From contig NZ_JQNQ01000001.1 of assembly GCF_000745315.1 (NCBI RefSeq), positions 3,720,001 to 3,784,000 of the forward strand: 64,000 nt of DNA. The letters run 5' to 3'. This stretch comes from Salegentibacter sp. Hel_I_6. GTDB taxonomy: Bacteria > Bacteroidota > Bacteroidia > Flavobacteriales > Flavobacteriaceae. The notes below the pieces were generated by a model that was given only the letters and a program-made list of their open reading frames with translations, was not told the origin of the DNA and did not search any database. Each line of letters begins with the position of its first letter. Position 1 is the first letter of the stretch. Position numbers and translations under genes: made by a program. Positions 25,658-35,267 of this stretch are shown piece by piece.

Positions 25658-27328
25658 TTAATCTTTATTATTTAAATTTTCGTCCCTAAAAATAATGATA
25701 TAACTAAGAATAATTCCCCCAACAGCGGCTAGAAGGAAAAATATCATCGCAAGACCGGGATAGCCTAAAATTGTAAAATCTGAAGGCACCTGCATCAACA
25801 TTGAGGCGCCTATAATCATTGCGGCTATAATTAAACCTAAGGTAATGCGGTTCGCTACTTTTTGAAAACCATCGGTAACACGTTTTTCATCAAAAGCTTT
25901 GATTTTAATTTCAAACTCATTTTCAGAAAGGTTTTTTGAAATTGTATTTAAGCGATCGGGTAAATATTCGAGGAATTTTTTAGACGCGAGTATTGAAGAA
26001 AAAAAGTTTTCAGGCTTTAGTTCTTCATACATTTTATCGCGCATTATTTTATTGGAATGCCTTTTTATTGCATCCCGAAGATCGAAATCCGGATCTAAAA
26101 CGGCAATAATTTGATCCATATTTAGAAGAATCTTACCAAGAATATTTACCTCTACCGGAAGATGTATTCCGCTTTCTGCAGCTAGTCGATTTAATTGAAT
26201 AAGTAGCCGGCCGGTTTGCATATCTTTAGCCGTGCTGTGCTCACTATCCATAATAATATCGCTGATAGTCTTCTTGAAAAATTTTAGATTAGCTTCCTCA
26301 GTAACCTCACTCATACTTAGCAAAACACGGGCGGTTTCTTCGCCATTATTATTGCTAATTGCCATTAAGAGTTCTAAAATATATTGCTTGATACCGGGTG
26401 AGAACTTAGCCACCATTCCAAGATCTATAAGCGCAATTTTATCGTTTTTTGTAAATTGAATATTCCCGGGATGAGGGTCGGCGTGTACAAAACCATCATT
26501 AATTACTTGCTGTAAATAGGCCTTTACCAACTGGTCTACCAAAGGAGAATAATCTACTTCAATTTGTTTAAGCGGTGATATTGAAGTGATTTTTCGGCCT
26601 TCAATATATTCCATAGTAAGTACCTTTCCAGAAGAATAATCCAGAATTGGCTGTGGAATAATAAGATCCTTAAAGTCTTTTAAGTTTTTCCCGAGGGTGA
26701 TTAAATTTTGAGCTTCCTTATGGTAATCCAGTTCCTGTAACAAAATACGTCTTAATTCTGCTAAAACATCGTCGAAAGCATATTTTTGGGCGGTAACACT
26801 ATGTTTAACCGCCAACTCTGCCAGTTCTTTTAATGTATCTAAATCTGAAAGAAATTGTTTTTTAATTCCCGGTCTTTGAATTTTCACCGCCACCGGTTTT
26901 CCCGATCGCAGGGTAGCTTTATGTACCTGCCCAATAGAAGCACTGGCCAGGGGCTCTTTATCAAAACTTTCAAAAGCTTTTGAAATCCTGGTTCCTATTT
27001 CCTCTTCCACAATTCTGTGTACTTCCTCGTAGGGAATCGCCGGCACATCGTCTTGCAGAGTGGCCAAAGCCTTGAGGTAAGCATCTGGTAGGAGATCTGG
27101 TCTTGTTGAGAGTAACTGCCCCATTTTAATATAGGTAGGCCCCATATTTTTAAGGTCTTCAACCAGTTCATCGGGAGTTTGATCGTAAGCATCCTGAGCA
27201 TTATCTTTATCTGAAGTTTCGTCCATCGCCTGGGAAGCGGTGTTGGCAAACAAATCGCTATTCCAGTATTTTAGCATAAAACCTATAAATTTCTGGTAAC
27301 GCAAAAGATTGTCGGGAAGTACAGACAT
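25658..27328 (-). CDS. AarF/UbiB (ABC1/ADCK) family atypical kinase
   Basis: This 556-residue protein-kinase-like protein carries the family signatures KMGQLLSTRPDLLP (KxGQ motif, near residue 75), ASASIGQVHKA (alanine-rich loop), HADPHPGNIQF (catalytic loop) and LIDLGMVAKF (metal-binding Asp). Two membrane helices lie at the C-terminus (residues about 495-550). UbiB-type proteins support isoprenoid quinone synthesis by an ATPase activity. This organism group uses menaquinone, so the exact substrate is not certain. It stands alone with a 189-base gap to the divergent SulP gene. Confidence 0.9.
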   Translation of the reverse strand: MSVLPDNLLRYQKFIGFMLKYWNSDLFANTASQAMDETSDKDNAQDAYDQTPDELVEDLKNMGPTYIKMGQLLSTRPDLLPDAYLKALATLQDDVPAIPYEEVHRIVEEEIGTRISKAFESFDKEPLASASIGQVHKATLRSGKPVAVKIQRPGIKKQFLSDLDTLKELAELAVKHSVTAQKYAFDDVLAELRRILLQELDYHKEAQNLITLGKNLKDFKDLIIPQPILDYSSGKVLTMEYIEGRKITSISPLKQIEVDYSPLVDQLVKAYLQQVINDGFVHADPHPGNIQFTKNDKIALIDLGMVAKFSPGIKQYILELLMAISNNNGEETARVLLSMSEVTEEANLKFFKKTISDIIMDSEHSTAKDMQTGRLLIQLNRLAAESGIHLPVEVNILGKILLNMDQIIAVLDPDFDLRDAIKRHSNKIMRDKMYEELKPENFFSSILASKKFLEYLPDRLNTISKNLSENEFEIKIKAFDEKRVTDGFQKVANRITLGLIIAAMIIGASMLMQVPSDFTILGYPGLAMIFFLLAAVGGIILSYIIIFRDENLNNKD

Positions 27329-27517
27329 AAGTTAATTGGTTGTTAGGTTGTTTAATTTTTAAAGATATCTAATTATAATTATAACACCAATAAGAGTAGA
27401 TTAGACCGATCTATTTTTCGTATTATTTAAGAAATCTTTTGAATGTTTTATAGAAATTAGGTTTTAACCTCGTAATTTTTCTATTTTAAACCAATAATTT
27501 TAATCTCAAAATAATTA

Positions 27518-29749
27518 GTGGGTAAGAATAACAATTTTAGCAGTCTAAAAGAAAAAGTAGATCAATCTACCTTGCGTAAGCCCTTATTCTCCAGAATGGA
27601 TAAGGATATTCCCGCCAGTATTGTTGTTTTCCTGGTAGCATTACCCTTGTGCCTAGGGATAGCCCTTGCTAGTGGTGCGCCCTTGGTTTCTGGTCTTATT
27701 TCCGGAATTATTGGTGGAATTGTAATAGGGAGTGTTAGCCATTCTTCAGTAAGTGTAAGCGGACCTGCTGCCAGTTTAACTGCGGTGGTTTTAGCCTCAA
27801 TAGCCTCCCTGGGAAGTTTTGATGTTTTTCTATTGGCAGTGGTTTTAGGTGGAATTTTTCAGTTTATCCTTGGAATTCTAAAAGCCGGGCTTATTGCCGA
27901 TTATATGCCTTCAAATATTATAAAAGGTTTATTGGCAGCAATTGGAATTATTCTCATAATTGCACAATTACCCTACGCGGTTGGGTTTGAAGAAAATCCT
28001 GCTGGTTATTTTACAACTAGTGGTAATTTGTTGGAGCAGGCATCAGGAATGTTTAGTGGTTTTTTCTATTCGCTACATCCCGGGGCGGTGGTTTTATCAG
28101 CAATTTCGCTGACTATAATAATCTTTTGGGAGAAAAGTCCGCTTAAAAACTTTAAGCTTTTACCGCCCTCTTTAATTGTTGTTATTCTAGGAGTTTTTAT
28201 AAATCTTCTTTTTAAATATATCGCTCCTGTGCTTCATTTAGGTCAGGCGCATTTGGTTAATATTCCGAAGATAGATAAGGTGAGTGAACTGGTTACTTTT
28301 CCAGATTTTTCTGCCATTACCAATCCTGAAGTTTGGGGCGTGGCAATTACTATAACCCTTATTGCCTCTATTGCGAGTTTGTTGGCTATAGAAGCTGCAG
28401 ATGATATTGATCCGCATAAACGAAAAACCCCACCAAACCGTGAATTGGTAGCCCAGGGAGTAGGAAATACCCTGGCAGGTCTTGTGGGTGGTATTCCTTT
28501 AACTTCAGTAATTGTAAGAAGTTCGGTTAATATAAATGCGGGAGCTGAGACAAAACTTTCAGCAATTTTACACGGTATTTTTCTGCTTTTAAGCGTTTTG
28601 TTTCTAAGTACCATTTTGAACCTTATTCCACTTTCCAGTTTAGCGGTAATTTTATTGGTTGTAGGTTATAAGCTGGCCTCCTGGGATGTTATTAGCACGA
28701 TGTATAAAAAGGGTTGGAACCAGTTTATTCCTTTTGTAGTTACTGTGATAGCCATTATTTTAACCGATTTATTGATTGGAATTTTTATAGGCTCCTTAGT
28801 AAGTATTTTCTTTTTACTGCGCAGTAATTATCATAATGCCTTTTTTATTGAAAACACTAAAATTTTTAAGGGAGAAACCATTCGTCTCGAGCTTTCTAAC
28901 GAAGTTTCATTTTTTAATAAAGCTTCTATTAAAAACAGTCTTTGGAGCGTTCCGCAAAATTCTAATGTGATTATAGATGCTACCTTTGCCAGCTACATAG
29001 ATCACGATATTTTAGAGATCTTTGAAGATTTTAAAACCACTTTTGCAGAAGAGAATAATATTAATGTGAGTATTATTGGGCTTAAAGACAAGTATTCTGC
29101 AGGAAAGGAATTAGATTTTGTGCGTGAGGATATTGAAGAGTCTAAGGAAAAATCTACCCCAGGGGAAATACTTGAATATTTAAAAGATGGGAACGCCCGA
29201 TATGTAGATGGGAAATTGGTCTCCAGAAGGCTAAGAAATAAAGACCTGATGGACTTTATTAATTCGCCTCCCCTGGCTGCCGTGGTTAATTGTATAGATC
29301 TACGGGAGCCTTTAAATGTTATGATGAATACAGGGATTGGCGATTTAATTCCAATAAGAGCCGCTGGAAATCTTGTAGATACTCATATTATTAAAAGTAT
29401 AGAAATAGCTTGTAAACAGCAGGGTGCACGTTTTATATTGCTTATGGGGAATTCTTCGAATAGAGTTTATTTGGACGCTTTAAAGGAGTTTAAGGAAAAT
29501 GGATATAGGCATCCAGATTCTCTGATTGCTGAAGCTTTAAAAGCAAAACAAATTCCATCTGAATTTGAAGAGAAAGATATGCATATTTATGCCGATCTTT
29601 TGACCCGATGGAGTCTCAAAGAATCCCAAAAGCGCATTTTAAAAGAATCTGAATATCTTGATCAACATATTGCAAAGGGTAGAATAGGAGTAGCTACTGC
29701 ATTTTTTAATCGTGAAAATGGAAGAATCGAATTTTCTGATTTATACTAG
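27518..29749 (+). CDS. SulP-type anion transporter fused to a degenerate beta-carbonic anhydrase domain
   Basis: This 743-residue fusion starts at a GTG codon. Residues 25-430 form a SulP transporter with about 11-14 membrane helices (IPASIVVFLVALPLCLGIALASGAP, VSVSGPAASLTAVVLAS). A STAS-like domain follows (NVIIDATFASYIDHDILEIF). Residues 550-740 resemble a beta-carbonic anhydrase: AVVNCIDLREP matches the CxDxR zinc and dyad motif, and IRAAGNLVDTHIIKSIE matches the next block. The usual GHSxCG zinc motif reads LLMGNSSNRVY, so the His and Cys zinc ligands are both absent. SulP-CA fusions are thought to take up bicarbonate. Here the CA domain is probably not catalytic and may be structural or regulatory. 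Confidence 0.88.
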   Translation: MGKNNNFSSLKEKVDQSTLRKPLFSRMDKDIPASIVVFLVALPLCLGIALASGAPLVSGLISGIIGGIVIGSVSHSSVSVSGPAASLTAVVLASIASLGSFDVFLLAVVLGGIFQFILGILKAGLIADYMPSNIIKGLLAAIGIILIIAQLPYAVGFEENPAGYFTTSGNLLEQASGMFSGFFYSLHPGAVVLSAISLTIIIFWEKSPLKNFKLLPPSLIVVILGVFINLLFKYIAPVLHLGQAHLVNIPKIDKVSELVTFPDFSAITNPEVWGVAITITLIASIASLLAIEAADDIDPHKRKTPPNRELVAQGVGNTLAGLVGGIPLTSVIVRSSVNINAGAETKLSAILHGIFLLLSVLFLSTILNLIPLSSLAVILLVVGYKLASWDVISTMYKKGWNQFIPFVVTVIAIILTDLLIGIFIGSLVSIFFLLRSNYHNAFFIENTKIFKGETIRLELSNEVSFFNKASIKNSLWSVPQNSNVIIDATFASYIDHDILEIFEDFKTTFAEENNINVSIIGLKDKYSAGKELDFVREDIEESKEKSTPGEILEYLKDGNARYVDGKLVSRRLRNKDLMDFINSPPLAAVVNCIDLREPLNVMMNTGIGDLIPIRAAGNLVDTHIIKSIEIACKQQGARFILLMGNSSNRVYLDALKEFKENGYRHPDSLIAEALKAKQIPSEFEEKDMHIYADLLTRWSLKESQKRILKESEYLDQHIAKGRIGVATAFFNRENGRIEFSDLY

Positions 29750-29763
29750 CCAGTCACAATTGC

Positions 29764-31767
29764 TTAATATGAAAGCGCTTCATTTAGTCTGTTTATATTA
29801 ATGGGGTTTCCAAAAATATATAACAAATCTCCTTGTTTTATCTTGGTATCAGGAAGGATTTCAGTAATGTATTGGGTGTCTCTTTTTATCGCCAAAACAG
29901 TAACCCGGTAATTCTTACCAATTCCTGAATTCTGGATACTTTTTCCCACAATATCCCTATTGTTTTGCTGAACACTCAAAGTCACAATTTCCCGATTTGG
30001 AATATGTAAATGTTGAAGCGACGGTTTGTGAGGTCTCCCTTTCACTGAGGTTAACATTTCATAATCTGAGGAACGAATACTCGCAGTAAAATCCATTATT
30101 TCGTTATAGGGCACCAGGTATTTTTTAAGCACACGATTAAAGATCTCGATAGAAGTTTCAAACTCTTCGGGGATAACTTCATCGGCTCCCAGTTTTATAT
30201 TTTCTTCAATTTCTCTTACATAGCGAGTTCTTACAATAATAAAGGCTGTTTTAGAATACAAACGCACGTTACTAATTATCTTCTTTGTAGCCCCGGGATC
30301 TGAAATTGCGATTACCACTACACGAGAATCCTGAACGTGCAAATGTTTTAGAATAAGTGAGTTAGTAGCATCTCCAAAAATAATGGGTTCATTATTATTT
30401 TTGGCTTTTCTAAAAGTTACAGGATCGGTATCTACAATTACATAAGGTATTTCGGCGTTTCGGGCCGCTTTTGCGATATTTTCCCCGTTAATACCGTAGC
30501 CAATAATTATAAGATGGTCTTCTAAATTTTTTGGTTCTTCAGGATCTTCAGAAGATTTTTGTTTGTTAAAACTTTCCAGCCTATGTCTTACCGATGACGG
30601 TATTCTTGCCTTTAAAATGGAATAAGTGATTTTTGGAGCCGCAGCAATAAGAAAAGGCGTTAAACCCATGGTGATAATAGAAATTGCCAGGAAATACTGG
30701 TAAATACTATCTGGAATAATATTATTATCCCTGCCTACACCAGAAAGTAACAGCGAAAATTCACCTACCTGGAATAAGCTGAATAAACTTAAAAAGATTG
30801 TTCTTGGTGGATATTTAAGCAGTAAAACGGTTCCCCCAACGACTAGCATTTTTAGTAAAACCACGCCAAACACCAGTGCCAGGATCACTAAAAAGTTATT
30901 GATAAAAAATTGTAGATTCAGAAGTGTCCCTACTGAGATAAAAAAGAAACTGATAAAGATCTCACGAAACGGCAATACATTTACTGTAGCCTGGTGGCTA
31001 TATTCCGATTCAGAGATAATAAGTCCGGCGAAAAATGCTCCCAGTGCCAATGATAATCCAACCGAAGAAGTAAGCCAGGCAATGGCAAAACAAAAAACAA
31101 CAGTAGTTAATATAAAAAGCTCTTTACTTTTAGTTTTTACTACCATACTAAAGATGCGGGGTACAACATATCGCGCCAGTAAATAGATCACTACACCTAC
31201 ACCCACTATTTTAAGAATAAGAAAAAGTAGGGTAGTTAGAAGATCACCACCGTCACCTGCTAAAATAGGGGTAAGCAGCATCATAGGCACTACTATTATA
31301 TCCTGGAAAATAAGAATTCCCAAAGCGACCCTGCCATGTGGGGCGGTAATTTCGCCACGTTCCTGTATAAGTTTTAAAACAATTGCTGTACTACTTAAAG
31401 AGAAGAGAAAACCCAGGAATATAGCCGAATTTAAAGGTAGCCCAAAAAAATAAGCAACTATAGTAGTAAATAGAATAGTACCACCAACCTGGAGACCACC
31501 GCCAATTAAGACGGTATTTTTCATAGAAATAAGTTCTTTTATTGAAAGTTCAATTCCAATAACGAATAGAAGAAAAATAATTCCAATTTCTGAAAGTAAT
31601 TCTACCTCGTGTGAAGAACTAATAAGATTAAACGCGTAGGGACCTGCGATTATACCCGCAAGCAGGAAACCTAAAATAGAAGGAACTTTTATCTTTTGAA
31701 ATAAAAGAATAATCAAGATTGAGAGTCCCAGAATAATAACAATATCCTGTAAAATAGGAATTTCCAT
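29764..31767 (-). CDS. KefB/CPA2-type cation:proton antiporter with TrkA domains
   Basis: This 667-residue membrane protein has about 12 helices in residues 1-390 (GIIAGPYAFNLI, IELSIKELISM, and FLFSLSSTAIVLKL, the conserved CPA2 segment). A cytoplasmic TrkA-N Rossmann domain (IIGYGINGENIAKAARNA, then PIIFGDATN) and a TrkA-C domain at the end follow. Such proteins move K+ or Na+ in exchange for H+ and are gated by nucleotide. It is convergent with the SulP transporter gene (15 bases between stops). The specific ion cannot be read from the sequence. Confidence 0.93.
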   Translation of the reverse strand: MEIPILQDIVIILGLSILIILLFQKIKVPSILGFLLAGIIAGPYAFNLISSSHEVELLSEIGIIFLLFVIGIELSIKELISMKNTVLIGGGLQVGGTILFTTIVAYFFGLPLNSAIFLGFLFSLSSTAIVLKLIQERGEITAPHGRVALGILIFQDIIVVPMMLLTPILAGDGGDLLTTLLFLILKIVGVGVVIYLLARYVVPRIFSMVVKTKSKELFILTTVVFCFAIAWLTSSVGLSLALGAFFAGLIISESEYSHQATVNVLPFREIFISFFFISVGTLLNLQFFINNFLVILALVFGVVLLKMLVVGGTVLLLKYPPRTIFLSLFSLFQVGEFSLLLSGVGRDNNIIPDSIYQYFLAISIITMGLTPFLIAAAPKITYSILKARIPSSVRHRLESFNKQKSSEDPEEPKNLEDHLIIIGYGINGENIAKAARNAEIPYVIVDTDPVTFRKAKNNNEPIIFGDATNSLILKHLHVQDSRVVVIAISDPGATKKIISNVRLYSKTAFIIVRTRYVREIEENIKLGADEVIPEEFETSIEIFNRVLKKYLVPYNEIMDFTASIRSSDYEMLTSVKGRPHKPSLQHLHIPNREIVTLSVQQNNRDIVGKSIQNSGIGKNYRVTVLAIKRDTQYITEILPDTKIKQGDLLYIFGNPININRLNEALSY

Positions 31768-31824
31768 AAATGAATTTTCAGGTTGGTTGGCCGCCCTAAT
31801 TTAGCGGTTATTACCCGATTATGG

Positions 31825-31853
31825 AAATAAAAAGCGGCGGGAATTCCCGCCGC
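31825..31853 (-). terminator. Intrinsic terminator of the M61 peptidase gene
   Basis: A 20-base perfect palindrome GCGGCGGGAATTCCCGCCGC (31834-31853) is followed, on the minus strand, by TTTTTATTT. It lies 24 bases after the M61 peptidase stop codon. Confidence 0.9.
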
Positions 31854-31877
31854 CTAACATACTTGAATTAAAATCTA

Positions 31878-33743
31878 TTAACCTTTTAACCAAGCATTTC
31901 TAAGTTTGACTTCTTCACTGTTTTCAGGTAGGTCTTTTTCAGTGATATTCATTTCAGTATCTGTAGGCTGGGCAGTAGTTGCTGTAAGCTCAAGCTCTTT
32001 ATCGTCCCGTTCTATAACAAAAGCAACTTCTTCTCCTTCTTCCCAGGATTCGGCCTTCATAATTAAATTGTAAACATTTTGAATATTATATTCTTCGCCA
32101 TTTACAGCTTTAATGATATCACCACCTTTTACGCCAAGATCCTTTAGAAAAGAATTAAATTGAATATTTTCTCTAAAAAATAATTCTTGAGTGGCAGGAT
32201 CTCCATCTATATAAGGGGTTTGCCCTTTGATAAAATAGCCTGTATTGATTTCAGCTTCGGACTCTTCAAGACCTACTTTTGCAAAAAAATCATTATAAGG
32301 AATTGGAGTAGAACCGCTAATATAAGTTTCTAAAAAAGTTCTAATTTCAGGATAAGTTAAGTTCACGATATCGTTAAATAAATCTTCATCTTTAAATGGC
32401 TTGTCCATTCCGTATTTATCGCTAAGCGCCTTCATGAGATTAAGAATACCCATTTTACCATCACTTAACTCTCTTAGCCTAATATCTAACGCCATCCCGA
32501 TAAGTGCTCCTTTCTGGTAAACATTATAGTATGAATCTTTGTATGGATCTTTAAGGATATTCTGACTCATTTCTGTGAAAGCCATGGTATCATCAAACTG
32601 CTGTGAAGTTTTTATTTTATTTGAAATCCTATCATAGAAATCCTGCTTCTCTATAAGCTCCTGGTTAATTTGGAATAAATTAGCAAAATATTCGGTAACG
32701 CCTTCATACATCCATAAATGACGCGACATTTTAGGATCGTTATAATCAAAATAATGAACTTCTTCTGAATGAACATTTAATGGAGTAAGAATGTGGAAAA
32801 ATTCGTGAGAAACCACATCGGTCATTGTTTTCTGTAACTGCTCCGGTTGCATGGATTCCGGTAGTACAACCACGGTAGAGGTGTGGTGCTCTAAGGCCCC
32901 AAAACCACGGGCATCTTGTTTTTCAGCATCTGAAAGATATAAGAGAATGGCATATTTACCAGTATTATCTACCTCACCCAGGAAACGTTTTTGAGCGCTT
33001 ATCATTTCCTCAATTCCCGGTTTTATACTTTCTGAAGTATAAACATCATTAGGGGAATACACATTGATAAGCACCTCCATGCCTTCTACCATAAAGCTCG
33101 TAGTATCTGGTTTGGCGTACATAATGGGATTGTCAATAACTTCAAAATATCGCCCTAGAGAATAGATATCTTCTTTGTACTCCATATTCTCTGAAGCTGC
33201 AACTGTTTTGCTTAGCGCAGTCCCCGGAATTAGACCTTGTGGTCTTTTAATTTCGAGCCTGTAAGGTTCTTCTTCTTCATTTTCAAAATAACCTACAAAA
33301 CCGTGAAGGTTTAGCATAAAGTTTTCCCCAGCTTCAATGTTAGTTCCCGAAGGAGAGAAGACACCTTCTTCGCCTTCAATATCATAAGTATCATTTACAA
33401 GGTAGCTTACCTTATCTAAATTCTTAGCATTAGGAATACTCCAGGAATTATCGTCATTTTTTTCAAATTGTAATTCATTTCCATCATAATCTATCGCTTT
33501 AAAATTTTCGATAAATTGACTATAATTATCGGTAGAGTAGGTGCCAGGCACGGTTTTAGGAATAAAGAAAGTAGTACTTTCGGTAGTAAACCTGTCTGGA
33601 TCAATATTTACTAAAACTTTATCGTCGTTTACATCTACAAGATTAATTTGGGCTATTACCGGTTGATTACTATTTGAAGTTTGGGTAGTCTTACAGCTGT
33701 ACATTGCACTGGCCAGGGCAAGCGTATAAAGTATTTTTTTCAT
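31878..33743 (-). CDS. M61-family metallopeptidase with PDZ domain, lipoprotein
   Basis: This 621-residue protein has a lipoprotein signal (ALASAMYSCK), so it is exported and lipid-anchored. A beta-rich N-terminal domain precedes the peptidase domain with the zinc motif SHEFFHILTPLNVH (HExxH near residue 315) and the downstream MYEGVTEYFANL (Glu ligand). A PDZ domain lies near residues 520-590 (GVKGGDIIKAVNGEEYN). M61 peptidases resemble glycyl aminopeptidase and degrade peptides in the periplasm. The gene stands alone with its own terminator. A 15-base inverted repeat (33760-33774, arms TCTCGA/TCGAGA) lies 17 bases before its start and might be a regulatory site. Confidence 0.92.
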   Translation of the reverse strand: MKKILYTLALASAMYSCKTTQTSNSNQPVIAQINLVDVNDDKVLVNIDPDRFTTESTTFFIPKTVPGTYSTDNYSQFIENFKAIDYDGNELQFEKNDDNSWSIPNAKNLDKVSYLVNDTYDIEGEEGVFSPSGTNIEAGENFMLNLHGFVGYFENEEEEPYRLEIKRPQGLIPGTALSKTVAASENMEYKEDIYSLGRYFEVIDNPIMYAKPDTTSFMVEGMEVLINVYSPNDVYTSESIKPGIEEMISAQKRFLGEVDNTGKYAILLYLSDAEKQDARGFGALEHHTSTVVVLPESMQPEQLQKTMTDVVSHEFFHILTPLNVHSEEVHYFDYNDPKMSRHLWMYEGVTEYFANLFQINQELIEKQDFYDRISNKIKTSQQFDDTMAFTEMSQNILKDPYKDSYYNVYQKGALIGMALDIRLRELSDGKMGILNLMKALSDKYGMDKPFKDEDLFNDIVNLTYPEIRTFLETYISGSTPIPYNDFFAKVGLEESEAEINTGYFIKGQTPYIDGDPATQELFFRENIQFNSFLKDLGVKGGDIIKAVNGEEYNIQNVYNLIMKAESWEEGEEVAFVIERDDKELELTATTAQPTDTEMNITEKDLPENSEEVKLRNAWLKG

Positions 33744-33935
33744 TGATAAACGTTTCTTTTCTCGATGATCGAGATTTAAATGCTTTTAGATAGTTTACTA
33801 TTTAGACTATAAAAATGGGTAAAAGTTACATTTATAGATGAAAAATTTTAATAAAGTGAATTTAGAAGGTCCAATTATAATAATTTAGAACAACTGTTTT
33901 CCTGAATTCTACCTTATACTCACAAAATACAGCAT

Positions 33936-33968
33936 AAAAAAACCGCTGACGATCATCAGCGGTTTTTT
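33936..33968 (-). terminator. Intrinsic terminator of the pro operon
   Basis: A hairpin with 13-base arms of the form AAAAAACCGCTGA and TCAGCGGTTTTTT around a CGATCA loop lies 22 bases after the proA stop codon. The minus strand ends in a T-run; the structure can also work in the other direction. Confidence 0.9.
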
Positions 33969-33989
33969 ATTTTTCAAATAGAAAATGGG

Positions 33990-35189
33990 TTATTCTCTAA
34001 TATGACCTTCACCTAATACATAGTATTTATTAGTAACCAATTGTTTTAAACCAAGTGGTCCACGGTGATGAAGTTTATCGGTGCTAATTGCTAGTTCGGC
34101 TCCAACTCCCATTTGACCACCATCAGTGAAACGGGTAGAAGCATTATGGTAAACAGCGGCGCTATCTACCTGCTCCATAAAGTTAGCAGCTTCTTCTTTA
34201 TCTTTTGTTATAATCACGGCAGAGTGCCCACCTGAATATTTGTTGATCTTATCCATTGCGGCATCGTTGCCATCTATAGCACCAAATACAATTCTCATCG
34301 CAAGAAATTCTTCATACCAGGTATCTTCTGATGGTATTTTTTCCTCGTTCGGAAGAATTTTAGCAATATCCTCATCTACCTGGATATGTACTTTATTCTC
34401 AGTGAACATATCATAAAGCTCTTTGACTCTTTTTTCATAGTCCGGCAGGTTTTTGTCTATCAATACTTTATCTAAAGCATTACATCCTGAAATCTTATCT
34501 ACTTTGGCATTCAGCATTACTTTTTTAGCAGTGTCAAAATCGGCGTTTTTAGAAACATAAAGGAAATTGTTTCCGCGACCGCTAACTAATACCGCACCGG
34601 TAGAATGTTCTTTTACAAAAGCGATAAGTTTTTCTCCACCTCTTGGCACTATTAAATCAATATGCTGTGGCGGATTTTTAAGGAAATCCTGGGTTTCAGT
34701 TCTGTTCATTTGTAACAGCTCGATCCAGTCTTTCTCAAGATTATTTTCTTTAAGAGCTTCATGCCAGCATTCTTCCAGAATCCTGTTAGAATGATTTGCT
34801 TCTTTTCCACCTTTTAAATAGATCTTGTTATTTGCTTTAAAAGCAAGTACCGCAGCTTCTATTGTTACATCGGGACGAGACTCATAAATAATCATGATCG
34901 TTCCAAATGGAGCTGTTTTATTGGTAATATCTAAACCGGTATCTAATTTTCTATGCTCTATAACCTGGCCAACAGGATCTTCCTGATCCATTACCTCTTT
35001 TACAGAACGCATCATATCATCTACCTTGGCGTTATTAACTACCAATCTATCGTACATAGCCTGATCTCCATCACCGAAAGCGTCGAGATCTTTTTTATTT
35101 GCAGCTACTATTTCTTCACGTCTTTTATCCAGAATATTTATCATGGATTGCAACACGTTATTTTTAGTTTTAGAATCTAATAATTTCAT
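33990..35189 (-). CDS. proA: Gamma-glutamyl phosphate reductase
   Basis: This 399-residue aldehyde-dehydrogenase-fold enzyme reduces glutamyl-5-phosphate to the semialdehyde in proline synthesis. The catalytic Cys lies in AKVDKISGCNALDKVLI. Other family segments are PFGTIMIIYESRPDVTIEAA, LKGGKEANHSN and DLIVPRGGEKLIAF, and the C-terminal region TRFTDGGQMGVGAELAIST. It is the last gene of the minus-strand order proC, proB, proA and is followed by a strong terminator. The 78-base gap from proB holds nothing notable. Confidence 0.97.
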   Translation of the reverse strand: MKLLDSKTKNNVLQSMINILDKRREEIVAANKKDLDAFGDGDQAMYDRLVVNNAKVDDMMRSVKEVMDQEDPVGQVIEHRKLDTGLDITNKTAPFGTIMIIYESRPDVTIEAAVLAFKANNKIYLKGGKEANHSNRILEECWHEALKENNLEKDWIELLQMNRTETQDFLKNPPQHIDLIVPRGGEKLIAFVKEHSTGAVLVSGRGNNFLYVSKNADFDTAKKVMLNAKVDKISGCNALDKVLIDKNLPDYEKRVKELYDMFTENKVHIQVDEDIAKILPNEEKIPSEDTWYEEFLAMRIVFGAIDGNDAAMDKINKYSGGHSAVIITKDKEEAANFMEQVDSAAVYHNASTRFTDGGQMGVGAELAISTDKLHHRGPLGLKQLVTNKYYVLGEGHIRE

Positions 35190-35267
35190 TACTTGATTAT
35201 ATTTTTAGTTTGATTAAACTTCATATTTTAACTCATTTAGCAAGCTTTTAAAACCAGATAAATAAGT

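Noticed and set aside
28243..28614. Antisense frame of 123 codons inside the SulP gene
   Set aside because: The plus-strand frame encodes a clear transporter; the antisense translation shows no domain.
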